A DNA stretch of 46,993 bases from a virus. Position 1 is the first letter of the stretch. Each line of letters begins with the position of its first letter. Below the pieces are notes generated by a model. That model was not told where the DNA came from. It made no database searches and worked only from the letters and a program-made list of their open reading frames with translations. The translations under genes and the position numbers were made by a program. Shown one piece after another: positions 8,744-17,429 of this stretch. The stretch lies in the IMG/VR virus record IMGVR_UViG_3300024264_000057, positions 1 to 46,993 of that record; one strand, 5' to 3'.

Positions 8744-9087
8744 AAATCAATTAACCCTTCTACTGATCTATTTGATTTAATTTCATTATATTTGTCCAAG
8801 TATTCATACGAAGAAGTAAAATAGATGTTTAAGATTTCATCTAGAAAAGTTTGTAAATCATCTATTTTAATTGGTGTTTCGTTATCGTCAATAACAATTG
8901 CATCATCTTGGTGATTATGTCGTAGTGTTTGACAGAATGTTATTAGCTCTCGATTAACTGAGAATTTTCCACCGTTAATATAATGTACACAATTTTCCAA
9001 AAACTGCTCTTTAATAATCCTTCGTTGATTATTCAGCGTTGTCATGTAATTAGAAAACTCTAATGCTTTTTCAAGACGCTCGTCCAT
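8740..9087 (-). CDS. Small hypothetical protein, first gene of accessory operon
   Basis: A 115-residue protein, predicted largely helical, with a central HYINGGKFSVNRELITFC segment and an acidic IDDNETPIKIDDL stretch. It resembles small uncharacterised proteins I recall from T4-like marine phages, but I cannot name a function. The start is well set: AGGAGA lies at 9094-9099 and a perfect sigma70-type promoter at 9115-9143. It is the first gene after that promoter, and its stop is ATGA-coupled to the glycosyltransferase pair. It may be unrelated to the sugar genes and simply a core gene after which the accessory genes were inserted. Confidence 0.75.
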   Translation of the reverse strand: MDERLEKALEFSNYMTTLNNQRRIIKEQFLENCVHYINGGKFSVNRELITFCQTLRHNHQDDAIVIDDNETPIKIDDLQTFLDEILNIYFTSSYEYLDKYNEIKSNRSVEGLIDL

Positions 9088-9114
9088 ACAGATTCTCCTA
9101 GAAGTATACTATTA

Positions 9115-9143
9115 ATTATATACTCTTAGAATGATTTTGTCAA
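9115..9143 (-). promoter_or_regulatory. Perfect sigma70-type promoter of the accessory operon
   Basis: On the minus strand, TTGACA (9143-9138), a 17-base spacer and TATAAT (9120-9115) match the bacterial sigma70 consensus exactly. AGGAGA and the ATG of the 115-residue gene follow. The predicted start of transcription is near 9108. It sits directly after the stop of the last virion gene. An inverted repeat AGTATA-N10-TATACT (9103-9124) overlaps the -10 box and start site and could be an operator or chance in AT-rich DNA. Confidence 0.9.
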
Positions 9144-9152
9144 GAGGTGAAT

Positions 9153-10184
9153 TTAGGTATCTTGGAAAGAAACAGCTTCGCTGCCAGTTGGTGCTGAAAC
9201 TTCAACATTTGTGCCTGTTGCACGTTTCATGTGTATACCTGCCGATTGTTCTTGCGACCCGGTGTTTACACGTTCGTCAAAGTTTGGCTGGCCTTCGTTT
9301 ACGTCATTAAAGTCTATTCTAAAACGTATAACATTTTCACCAATACGCTTTGCACGTATTTGATAATAGTTTTCATCGTACACACCAGACCCATATTTTC
9401 TAAATATAAGATTATAACTTGTAGTAAGCTGATAATTACCAAATGCAGTATCAATACCGCCTCCGTTTACGTCAGTGCTACCGTCTCTAGCTTGTCCGCT
9501 ATTAGTAGTAGTAGCGTTTTTACCAAAAACTACTTGAACATTATTAAACATCGAAGCCCAATTTTGGTCTTTAGCAGTATTACTGCCACTGGAAAATGTA
9601 AATCTTAGATCGCCGCCACTATTAAAAAAATGCCTACGGTGATCTGATCCCGAAGCTGTAGTACTGCCACTACTATTCGTTGTAGCATACCCGCCGCTGA
9701 ATGTTACATCAAGTTCACTATAGATATTATCATCTGGATCGCCGTCACCCCCCCAGGCCGATGTTCGTGTGCTACTACATAATGTTCTATTATTTGTAAC
9801 TGTAAATTCGTCAACATCTTCAGCATTATTTTCAATAGTAGTAATAGCAGATAACACGTCATTAAACCCTTTAGAGGTTTCTGTAAGACTGTTTGCAGCC
9901 GAACCACTAGCGTTCGCACCAATTATATTACCGGTTGCCCATGTAGATGAAATTACATTTGCACTAGTTTGATGTTGGCGACATTTATTAGCGTCGGCTT
10001 TTATATCGTTTAAGATATCTGCTTCAACTAATTCGTCATTTGCACTTATATCTTTGTGAGTTTCGTAACTACTAACTACTTGACCGTATCCACTTTGACC
10101 AGTTCCGTTACCGAGAACTGCGTTTACTCTATCAAGTGCACCTTTGTAATCACTATCTTGAATTAAACCTGCTACGGCTACCAT
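9153..10184 (-). CDS. Virion structural protein, DHRR-x-FFN family, copy 2
   Basis: A 343-residue protein paralogous to the preceding 306-residue one. Shared features, in order, are an N-terminal LG(N/S)G(T/N)GQxGxGQ segment, a Gly/Ser-rich middle, DHRR(H/N)FFN(S/A)GG, a WxxMxxN segment and a C-terminal NxDExVxTG-like tract. Such proteins occur among structural genes of marine T4-like phages in my recollection, without a defined role; a fibre or tail-surface component is likely. The start ATG lies just after the stop of copy 1, which ends with GGGAG usable as a ribosome site. It is the last gene of the late block. No lysis, enzyme or membrane motif is visible. Confidence 0.7.
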   Translation of the reverse strand: MVAVAGLIQDSDYKGALDRVNAVLGNGTGQSGYGQVVSSYETHKDISANDELVEADILNDIKADANKCRQHQTSANVISSTWATGNIIGANASGSAANSLTETSKGFNDVLSAITTIENNAEDVDEFTVTNNRTLCSSTRTSAWGGDGDPDDNIYSELDVTFSGGYATTNSSGSTTASGSDHRRHFFNSGGDLRFTFSSGSNTAKDQNWASMFNNVQVVFGKNATTTNSGQARDGSTDVNGGGIDTAFGNYQLTTSYNLIFRKYGSGVYDENYYQIRAKRIGENVIRFRIDFNDVNEGQPNFDERVNTGSQEQSAGIHMKRATGTNVEVSAPTGSEAVSFQDT

Positions 10185-10185
10185 A

Positions 10186-11106
10186 TTACGCTCCCAGTTC
10201 TAAACTTGACTGCGCCGAATAACTTGGAGAATCTACAGATACAAAAGTTCCTGTAGGTCTAATTTGTTGTATTTTACTTACAAGTGTTCCAGTTACTTGT
10301 TCGTCAATATTTGGATCACCTAAATCTTGATCTTGAAACTGTATTGTAAACTGTATTGCTCGAGTACTTACTTCTTTAGCAAAAATATAATATCTATTTT
10401 CTGAGTATGATGCTTGTTGACCAGTTCTTTCAAATAATGTTACACTTGATGCTGTTAGGCTAAAGTTACCAAAAGGACCATCTCCGTTTGGAAATAGTGT
10501 TCCGCCAATACCTGTCTTTGAAGTAGTATTTGCTTTAAACTGTATTACACCCATATTAGTTAACATTTGTTTCCAGTCAAGTGCTTTTGATCCACTAGCA
10601 GTTTCTAATTGCGCACTAATATATATTTGTCCGCCTGCATTAAAAAAGTTTCTTCTATGATCAGCATCGTCAAACGTAAGTGTAAATGAATGTGAAAGTT
10701 GTCCGTTCCAAGGAGCAAATCTACTATCCGAAGCAAGAGTTTCAAGTGTAACTTGAGTACCGTCAACTACATTACCATTAGCTTCTAAAATATCAACTGC
10801 ACTAATATATTGATTAAAACCATTGTTATCAGCAGGTGTATCTTCGTTAGCTCTTATTTTTGAACTTGATGTAACAGGGTTTAGGTCACTAGGACTACCT
10901 GTTTGGTGTATACTAACTCTATTAATATCTTCTAAAAGCAGATTCATATCGGATGCATAAACAATGCTTTCTGCACCAACAGGAGCACTATTTAATGTTT
11001 GTCCAAATCCTTCTTGCCCGTTACCCGATCCGAGGATTCGAGAAACTCTATTTTGCAATGTATTATAATTTGCTGCTGTAACAAGCGTTTCTTGGTTTAC
11101 TGCCAT
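10186..11106 (-). CDS. Virion structural protein, DHRR-x-FFN family, copy 1
   Basis: A 306-residue protein starting MAVNQETLVTAANYN, with a helical first 30 residues ending in RILGSGNGQEGFGQ, then a beta-rich remainder containing DHRRNFFNAGG and DWKQMLTNMG. It aligns by eye with the 343-residue downstream gene, so the two are a tandem duplication. The role is inferred as virion or tail-fibre-associated from position after the fibre genes and from its own late-type promoter (TATAAATA, 11136-11143). No catalytic motif is seen. The second copy differs mainly in longer Ser/Thr/Gly-rich loops, as often seen in surface-exposed phage proteins. Confidence 0.7.
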   Translation of the reverse strand: MAVNQETLVTAANYNTLQNRVSRILGSGNGQEGFGQTLNSAPVGAESIVYASDMNLLLEDINRVSIHQTGSPSDLNPVTSSSKIRANEDTPADNNGFNQYISAVDILEANGNVVDGTQVTLETLASDSRFAPWNGQLSHSFTLTFDDADHRRNFFNAGGQIYISAQLETASGSKALDWKQMLTNMGVIQFKANTTSKTGIGGTLFPNGDGPFGNFSLTASSVTLFERTGQQASYSENRYYIFAKEVSTRAIQFTIQFQDQDLGDPNIDEQVTGTLVSKIQQIRPTGTFVSVDSPSYSAQSSLELGA

Positions 11107-11135
11107 CCGAAATTGTCCTTAGTTATATACGTATA

Positions 11136-11143
11136 TATTTATA
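11136..11143 (-). promoter_or_regulatory. T4-type late promoter box TATAAATA
   Basis: The minus strand reads TATAAATA, the exact T4 late -10 element, 29 nt before the ATG at 11106. It overlaps the stop codon (TAA) of the upstream fibre-like gene. Late promoters of this class are read by gp55-containing polymerase, and a gp55-like gene is in this window. Confidence 0.7.
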
Positions 11144-12668
11144 CTTTGAGTACGCACTCAATTAATTTTTCAGACTCGTCAGTGCTTGACTCTAATGCAA
11201 TGCCTACTAATCCTATAGTTTGTATAGTTGATGCAACACCGTCTTGCCATGCATAAACTGCCATGCCTTTTGATACTGGGCCGCTTACTCTTACAGGAAC
11301 ACGCCCTTTAAGACCAACAGCCTGACCATCTTCTAAACCTTTGTTCATTAAATAAGCAGGTTCTGCGGATATAACACCAATACACATAGTGCTTGCTTTA
11401 GCTGCGGTTGCTTCTGCATCTCCACCTACTGCCATACATGTTCCAACTGGGTATTCTTCGTCTGTTGAATACATTTCTGCTAAGTCAGCATACCATGCTT
11501 CAGTTGCAATACCTTGGAAGCGTCTAGCAAAAATATCGCCGTTTACATCTCTAACTGGAACCGTATCTGCTGCTGTTGCTACACTTGGTGATAATAAATC
11601 TCCATTTGCTACTGTGCCAGTAACTGGGTCTGGATCGTAAGTAGCATCTGGTTTCATAATACCTTTGCTTACTTCGCCTAGACCTTTATATTCTAATGCA
11701 AATACACTAGGCCATCTATAATCTGCTGTACCTAATGTTGTTGCTGCAACTGTTTGTGTATTACCAACAAGTCCTGGAGTTACTGCATTATAGAAGAATC
11801 TAACTGGGTTTAAGATATTACCAAATAAATCTTTAGCACGTATAATAATTTGATTACCGTTACCGTTCTCGATAATAGCATTAATATCATTTTCAACTTT
11901 AATTGTAAAGTCGCCACTATCGCCAATTTGTAAACCTGCTTCTTGGAATTGTGCAAGTCCTGTAAATGACGGGTTATTAGCTTGTACATAGTCTGTAGCA
12001 AGTACGCCACCTAACTTTTCAGAGTTAGATGCTGTACCAAACAACCTAAATGCACCTGATGTAACACCGCCTGAACTGTTAATTGTATTTTTAAGGGTTA
12101 ATCCTGGTCTAATTCTATCAAAGCCAGTAATATTTGAATCAACGTCACTAGTATCAATAGTAAAATCTTGTGAACTAAATGCCATTATTGTTTCATCTTC
12201 AACAACGGCTGTAATAATATTTCTACTTCCGCCTGTTGTATCACGTACCGAACGACTTACAATTTGTGTCTGACCTGATCCTGCACTCTGGGGTCCAATA
12301 AGTACAAAGTCTCCGCCATTATATGTATAAAGTTGTTCGTTACCAGTATCCCACCAAAAATCACCTTGTTTAAGCCCTGTTGGAACTGTTGAACTAACTT
12401 CTGCGCCACCTGTTGTGCGCCATTTAAGTCCATCGTAAAATTTTAATTTAGAATTGCCACTATCGAACCAAATCTGACCTTGAACTTTACGTGGAGGTTC
12501 AACCTGCCCTGCAAAGTTTTCTAGTAAAAATACAAAGTTTTCGTTTTGTATTTCACCGTAGCCAGCATAGTTTTTACCAACTAGCTTTAAATCGGTTGTT
12601 TGGTCAATAGTACCATCTTCAATTTTCCAGCTTCTACTGTTGCTGTATGTGTCTATTGTATATGCCAT
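11139..12668 (-). CDS. Tail-fibre-like structural protein (fibre 3)
   Basis: A 509-residue protein. The first 130 residues match the two upstream fibre genes: an IEDGTID-type start, G(K/R)NxxGYG, ENFxxLLENFA, then two G(Q/D)xWxD-x-L-x-xYxG modules ending in VLIGPQ. The middle is beta-rich. From about residue 389 it ends in a distinct domain beginning YADLAEMY, with a PVGTxMxVGG motif and a terminal CVLKV. This C-terminal module recurs in marine phage structural proteins I recall, function unknown. The conserved N-terminus probably attaches the proteins to the virion, while the C-terminus diversifies. It has its own late-type box (12695-12702). Receptor binding or baseplate decoration is inference. 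Confidence 0.72.
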   Translation of the reverse strand: MAYTIDTYSNSRSWKIEDGTIDQTTDLKLVGKNYAGYGEIQNENFVFLLENFAGQVEPPRKVQGQIWFDSGNSKLKFYDGLKWRTTGGAEVSSTVPTGLKQGDFWWDTGNEQLYTYNGGDFVLIGPQSAGSGQTQIVSRSVRDTTGGSRNIITAVVEDETIMAFSSQDFTIDTSDVDSNITGFDRIRPGLTLKNTINSSGGVTSGAFRLFGTASNSEKLGGVLATDYVQANNPSFTGLAQFQEAGLQIGDSGDFTIKVENDINAIIENGNGNQIIIRAKDLFGNILNPVRFFYNAVTPGLVGNTQTVAATTLGTADYRWPSVFALEYKGLGEVSKGIMKPDATYDPDPVTGTVANGDLLSPSVATAADTVPVRDVNGDIFARRFQGIATEAWYADLAEMYSTDEEYPVGTCMAVGGDAEATAAKASTMCIGVISAEPAYLMNKGLEDGQAVGLKGRVPVRVSGPVSKGMAVYAWQDGVASTIQTIGLVGIALESSTDESEKLIECVLKV

Positions 12669-12694
12669 TCGTTATAACCCCTATGCGATAAATG

Positions 12695-12702
12695 TATTTA
12701 TC
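12695..12702 (-). promoter_or_regulatory. Late-type promoter box GATAAATA
   Basis: The minus strand reads GATAAATA 26 nt before the ATG at 12668, a one-base variant of the T4 late box. It lies in a perfect palindrome, GATAAAT-GT-ATTTATC (12687-12702, plus strand), so a partly matching box also faces the other way. Confidence 0.55.
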
Positions 12703-12706
12703 TGTA

Positions 12707-14680
12707 TTAAGAAAGTACGGTGGTTCGAATCCATGTCCATACCCCGCTTTGATTTTCAAACTCCATGATTGCTCGTTCTGGTGTTAGCCCTGCACTAGCT
12801 GATACTGGTAAAAAGTCAACATCTTGTAAGACTGACTCATCACTTGCGTTGCCATCTTTGTCTACACTAATAAACGTTTTACGAACTGCACTAATTTGCG
12901 GTCCGCTTGGATTATTAGGGTCGTCAACTAGTTGGTCAACATCAATACCTGTAACTGATGTAGTTGAATAACTTGTGCAATAAATTTTTGCAATCGCTGA
13001 GTTTGTTTTGTCTACTGCACTATATAATGTTTCGAGTACAGTTTTAACATTATTGTAAGGACCGTTTGCTGCTAAATTTGCACTAGGATTACTATATCCT
13101 GTTACATCTAAAGAAACAATTAACGGTTCTGCTTTCAATTCTTCGTCAACATATCCTTTACTTGCTACTGAATCATCAGGATCAACTGGATCAGCAAGTG
13201 AATTTAATGTTTTCTTTCGTAAGCTCAAAGGTGTGCTTACGCCTGTAATTTTTTGGTTATTAATAGTAATATTACCTGTTGACGATATCGATAATGGCAA
13301 CGTGGTTGATATTGCCGAACCGTTCAAACTGATATTATCAACTGTTAAGTCTTGTAATACGCCAACTCTAATTAACCCTTCTGCATACAATACTGAGTTA
13401 TGTATTCTATCAGCTGTAAGTGTAGTAATGCCGCCTATTTTAAGTTGCTTTGATGAAGCTATATCAATGTGTTCACTTGATGTCCATGCTTCTTCTGCAT
13501 TGATCCAGTTAAACGTTTTGTCTCCATCAGTTGATTTTAGGGTAATTCCGCCGCCGTCAACTGCAATATTATTACCGCCAGCATTTCCGTCAGAGTCAGC
13601 ACCTAATTCAATATTTTTATCATTAACTTGTAGTGTTTCAGCACTAATAAAAGTAGTATTACCGTTTGCTGTAAAGTTACCGTCAACTGTAAGATCGCCT
13701 TGAATCTTAGCATCAGTATTAACATCAAACCCTACGCTAGGAGAGTTTGTATATATTCCAGTACGTTTAATTGATGCATTTGCATACAATACATCATCAA
13801 ATGCATTTCCTCGTTTAACTCTTAGAACAAAATCTTTATTCTTTTGTTGATTTTCAAATGATGTAATATTATTATTCGTGGTCTCAATTCTTAAAGCTAC
13901 ATGTACTGTGTCGTCAACCCCAACTGTTAATCCATTCTCATCTCTAATTGCTAAACTACCAGTTGTACTAGTATCTCTGTCAGTTTTCATAAAGTTAACT
14001 TCACTAAACTCTTCGCCACTTACACTAATCAAAGATTGTGTACTTTTTGCAGAGCCTTGCCATGCAAATGCTGTATCAATAGGATTAAATCCTTTACGTA
14101 TTAACTGACGTTTTGGAATATTAACATCATCTTGATCTATTGGATACCCTGTTATGTTTAATTGTGGTCTAAATTCTGTTCTAGAATATATACCTGTTAG
14201 TAGTCCTCCAATATACATGAATAATGCTGTTTGTTCTTGTCCAGTTCTATCAATAACTGTTACTGCTTCAACAAGCGTTTTTCCTTGACCTGCATTATAT
14301 TGCGGACCAACTAGTACTATGTCAGCGCCGTCATAAAAATAAAGTTTATTATTAAAGCTATCAATCCAAATATCACCTGTAACTAAGTTTGGCTGTGTTT
14401 GACTTACTAATGCTCCGGAAGCTGTTTTAAATGTATCACCGGTATAAACTTTTAACCGTTGTTCGGAAGTATCATACCAAAGTTGTCCAACTAATGGAGC
14501 TCCAGGTGCGCTTGACTGTGCAAAGTTTTCTATTAACTTTACAAAGTTTTCGTTCATTTTTTCACCAAAGCCTTTATAGTTACGCCCAATTAGTGTAATG
14601 TCTGTAGAAGTTTCGTCTATCTGCCCATCTACTAGATCAACAATTAGTTCTCCGTTAGTTTTGTTTATTTTATAACTCAT
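12707..14680 (-). CDS. Tail-fibre-like structural protein (fibre 2)
   Basis: A 657-residue paralogue of the flanking fibre genes. The N-terminal module has DGQIDETSTDI, IGRNYKGFGEKMNENF, IENFAQSSAP, and the GQLWYD and GDIWID repeats closing in VLVGPQ. The middle carries long beta repeats resembling fibre shafts (a TVDGNFTANGNTTFIS-like stretch). The C-terminal 150 residues show no collar or YADLAEMY domain and are unrecognised. Its ATG overlaps the stop of the 700-residue gene (TAATG), so it is probably translationally coupled. The inferred role is a fibre or adhesin component with its own tip domain. Confidence 0.72.
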   Translation of the reverse strand: MSYKINKTNGELIVDLVDGQIDETSTDITLIGRNYKGFGEKMNENFVKLIENFAQSSAPGAPLVGQLWYDTSEQRLKVYTGDTFKTASGALVSQTQPNLVTGDIWIDSFNNKLYFYDGADIVLVGPQYNAGQGKTLVEAVTVIDRTGQEQTALFMYIGGLLTGIYSRTEFRPQLNITGYPIDQDDVNIPKRQLIRKGFNPIDTAFAWQGSAKSTQSLISVSGEEFSEVNFMKTDRDTSTTGSLAIRDENGLTVGVDDTVHVALRIETTNNNITSFENQQKNKDFVLRVKRGNAFDDVLYANASIKRTGIYTNSPSVGFDVNTDAKIQGDLTVDGNFTANGNTTFISAETLQVNDKNIELGADSDGNAGGNNIAVDGGGITLKSTDGDKTFNWINAEEAWTSSEHIDIASSKQLKIGGITTLTADRIHNSVLYAEGLIRVGVLQDLTVDNISLNGSAISTTLPLSISSTGNITINNQKITGVSTPLSLRKKTLNSLADPVDPDDSVASKGYVDEELKAEPLIVSLDVTGYSNPSANLAANGPYNNVKTVLETLYSAVDKTNSAIAKIYCTSYSTTSVTGIDVDQLVDDPNNPSGPQISAVRKTFISVDKDGNASDESVLQDVDFLPVSASAGLTPERAIMEFENQSGVWTWIRTTVLS

Positions 14681-16782
14681 TATTCTCGCCCGCCGTAAAT
14701 TATATAATTTAGTGTTACTGTTGGTGGCATAACATTAAATGTACTTTGTGGCACGCTGTCCGAATTACCAACTATGCCTCCACTATTATTAAGTCGTTGT
14801 GCTATACCAGCTTGTCCTGGACCAGATATACCTGTTTCAACATTAGTATCTGTTGTTGGATCTAATCTATCTTGATATACATAAAACTGGTTATTGTCAG
14901 CATCTTGTAAATCATGTTTGTGTTCTGGTATTTGTGCGATGTTAATTAACTTTTCTGCCGCTCCGTCTGAAGCACCTATAACATCTGCAGAGTTAGTTTG
15001 CACAACATTTGCATTTGTTCCGCCCATATTGTCTGCACCCATTGGCATTCTACCACGTAAATCAGGTAAACCAAAATATCCTGGTGTTACTTGTGTTGAA
15101 CCTTTGAAATTGAATCCAATAGCAGTAAATAATTCATTCCATAAATCACGTTCTATTTCTCTACCATCACATATTAACCATCCTATTGGTGCTGTTCCGC
15201 CACCATATGGAAGAATAACTCCTGCTGGAGTTCTTGGTAAATCATTTAAGAAAGCTCTTTTTGTTACTGACTTTAATCCCGGAGATGCTAACGAGGTATC
15301 ATTAAGTAAAAGTAAATCATTGTTGCCTACAGATTCCACTAATGGCTTACCTGTAATAAATGAATTTGATATTTCTGTTCTAAACTTCTTCTGCAACGGT
15401 TGCTCACCTGGTGTAAGTGGATCTCCGTTTGCATCAACACCGTTGTTAAAATTAGGATCTTGGAATGCACCGTCATATTCTACAGGAACTACAGTAGTAA
15501 CATCGCCCTCCATAATAAATGAAGTTCTATCAGTAAGTTTGTCCGAAGATGTTGAACGTCCGTCAATAGTACCTGTTACTGTTCCTGTAATATCGCCAAA
15601 GAACCGTTGTGCATGAACAAATCTATACTTGTTTTCCGATGTTCCGATATCTCTAATATTATTATCATCAGGAACAACAGCATTTGTTGACAGTATATTA
15701 CTAAGTGTTGTTTCGCCTGCAACATTTAAGTTTTTCTTAATTGCTGCGCCGCCAGCTACTTTTAACGCACCGTTATTAATAGTAGTGCTTTCTGTAGTAC
15801 CATTAACTAGTAAGTCTTGACTTGCTTGTATAGTACCTACAACGTCTAATGCTTGTTCCGGAGCTTCTGTGTTAACACCAACACGCAAGTTTGAATCAAC
15901 ACGTATAACTGTTTTTGTTTGGTTATTATTTCTAACACGAATATCAATATTAGAACCACCAATATTATGTTGTATAATACCAGCTTGCCCTACAACTCCG
16001 ACTGTTAACTCGCCGTTAATACCGTAATTAATGCCTTGGTTGTTTTGGACATTGATAGGAAATGTTGTTGTACTTGTTACATCGCCTCTTAAAAAGTCTC
16101 CTGCGGCAACAACTGAATTATTAACAATTAAACTTTCTGCCTTTTCAGCAGTACCAAAGAATTTAAAGTTACTTAGGCCATCGGAATCAGTATCTCTACT
16201 AATAACGTTAAATCCTGGATTAATTAATGGAAATCCTGCGATTGTTGCTTTTGGTATAAACGATACATCAGATCCGGAAATAATACCAACTACAACTCCG
16301 TTAACTTCAACTTTTAAAACAGTGTATGAAACGTTATCTTGTCCCACAATTTGATCTGCTCTAGCACCAGTTGCTAAACCTTCTGAGAAACTTGGTCCTA
16401 CTAGGATCCAGCCACCACCTGTAAATAAGTATAGTTGCTGATTATCAATATCAACCCATAAATCGCCTGTGTTTGCAAATGCCGGAGCACTAATTGACTT
16501 TGTAATTCCGCTTGCTGGAACCCAGTTAGTACCATTATAAACAAAAAGTGCTTCTACTAGCGGATCATTATTGTACCAAATTTGTCCTTCTGACGGATTA
16601 GATGGTGCAGATGTTGCAGCAAAATGCTCTAATAAGTGTAAAAAGTTTTCTGCAATAACAGCACCGTATGCTGTAGTATTACGTCCTGGTATTTTTAAAC
16701 TTGTAGTAGTATTAATAGTACCATCTTCAATTGTAATGGTGCCTTCTTTTGAAACGTCAGTGTAACTAATTGTATATGCCAT
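14680..16782 (-). CDS. Tail-fibre-like protein with tail collar domain (fibre 1)
   Basis: A 700-residue protein with the same N-terminal module as its two paralogues (IEDGTINTTTSLKIPGRN, ENFLHLLEHFA, GQIWYN, GDLWVD, ILVGP). The shaft includes a GVNTEAPEQALDVVGT-like repeat seen in many phage fibres. Residues about 516-580 form a phage tail collar domain: TPAGVILPYGGG, PIGWLICDGRE, GYFGLPDLRGRMPMG. This domain is known from T4 gp12 and microcystin-dependent-protein families. The C-terminus has HxH (EHKHD) and FNVMPPTVTLNYII, also typical of collar proteins. It is probably a short tail fibre or receptor-binding component. It follows the 204-residue gene after 4 bases. Confidence 0.82.
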   Translation of the reverse strand: MAYTISYTDVSKEGTITIEDGTINTTTSLKIPGRNTTAYGAVIAENFLHLLEHFAATSAPSNPSEGQIWYNNDPLVEALFVYNGTNWVPASGITKSISAPAFANTGDLWVDIDNQQLYLFTGGGWILVGPSFSEGLATGARADQIVGQDNVSYTVLKVEVNGVVVGIISGSDVSFIPKATIAGFPLINPGFNVISRDTDSDGLSNFKFFGTAEKAESLIVNNSVVAAGDFLRGDVTSTTTFPINVQNNQGINYGINGELTVGVVGQAGIIQHNIGGSNIDIRVRNNNQTKTVIRVDSNLRVGVNTEAPEQALDVVGTIQASQDLLVNGTTESTTINNGALKVAGGAAIKKNLNVAGETTLSNILSTNAVVPDDNNIRDIGTSENKYRFVHAQRFFGDITGTVTGTIDGRSTSSDKLTDRTSFIMEGDVTTVVPVEYDGAFQDPNFNNGVDANGDPLTPGEQPLQKKFRTEISNSFITGKPLVESVGNNDLLLLNDTSLASPGLKSVTKRAFLNDLPRTPAGVILPYGGGTAPIGWLICDGREIERDLWNELFTAIGFNFKGSTQVTPGYFGLPDLRGRMPMGADNMGGTNANVVQTNSADVIGASDGAAEKLINIAQIPEHKHDLQDADNNQFYVYQDRLDPTTDTNVETGISGPGQAGIAQRLNNSGGIVGNSDSVPQSTFNVMPPTVTLNYIIYGGRE

Positions 16783-16786
16783 CTAA

Positions 16787-17401
16787 TTATCCCTCGTTAA
16801 AACCAGTTAAACTTTGTATTCTTACTGTATAGTCAATCTGTATAAGCCTGTTTAATGATTTTTGTACAGGGTGAAAAATAACGTGTGTAAGCAAGCGACC
16901 TGACCCATCACTATCATAGCTCCTTAGTCCTAATTCATCAAATACAAATAAATTCTCAGCATTTGAAGCTGTGTCAAATGCGTCTTGTCCACTTGGTTCG
17001 CCGTAATCTAACAAACAAGTTACTAAAATATCAGTATAGTTTGTACCACTAACATGTCTTATTTCTGTTTTATTTCTAGCAGGGTCAATATTATTAACAC
17101 TTCTATCATCAACAACTTTCGTATAAGTTTGATTATACAAACTTGCATTAACTCCTGTTGAGTTTGGTGTTAAATATGTAATAACGCCAGTTGGGTCAAC
17201 ACTTGTTCCTCCGTTGCCGAAGCTCATTTCATGTATCCACCCTTCACCTGAGTTAGATAAACTCTCTGCAAGAGCTATACTCATGTTCTCGTAATGGATT
17301 GCGTTACGTTTGTCTATAATTACTTCGCCCGTTTTGGGGTCATGTATTTTTATATGTCCTTGTAACAAAGTTCCTTGTGTATCTTTAAATATATCAGCCA
17401 T
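16787..17401 (-). CDS. Virion structural protein, 204 residues
   Basis: A small structural-type protein beginning MADIFKDTQG, with GHIKIHDPKTGEVI, RNAIHYENMS and a central GWIHEMSFGNGGTSVDPTG. The C-terminal half has FDELGLRS and LTHVIFHPVQKS, then IQIDYTVRI. I recall similar proteins next to fibre genes in T4-like marine phages but know no defined function. The position between the giant protein and the fibres suggests a connector or baseplate attachment role, as inference. AGGAAAAC precedes the start, and a late-type GATAAATA box (17422-17429) lies inside the end of the giant gene. Confidence 0.72.
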   Translation of the reverse strand: MADIFKDTQGTLLQGHIKIHDPKTGEVIIDKRNAIHYENMSIALAESLSNSGEGWIHEMSFGNGGTSVDPTGVITYLTPNSTGVNASLYNQTYTKVVDDRSVNNIDPARNKTEIRHVSGTNYTDILVTCLLDYGEPSGQDAFDTASNAENLFVFDELGLRSYDSDGSGRLLTHVIFHPVQKSLNRLIQIDYTVRIQSLTGFNEG

Positions 17402-17421
17402 GTTTGTTTTCCTGTCAGTAG

Positions 17422-17429
17422 TATTTATC
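17422..17429 (-). promoter_or_regulatory. Late-type promoter box GATAAATA
   Basis: The minus strand reads GATAAATA 20 nt before the ATG at 17401. It overlaps the stop of the giant gene (CGA TAA ATA). It would start a separate late transcript for the 204-residue protein and fibres. Confidence 0.55.

Noticed and set aside
9103-9124. AGTATA/TATACT inverted repeat as a terminator of the late block
   Set aside because: It is AT-only apart from one G/C per arm, has a 10-base loop and overlaps the -10 box; an operator or chance is more likely.
13233-13703. A 156-residue plus-strand reading frame
   Set aside because: It is antisense within a well-supported fibre gene and has no ribosome site or family resemblance. 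The 240-residue frame at 14894-15616 was rejected for the same reason.
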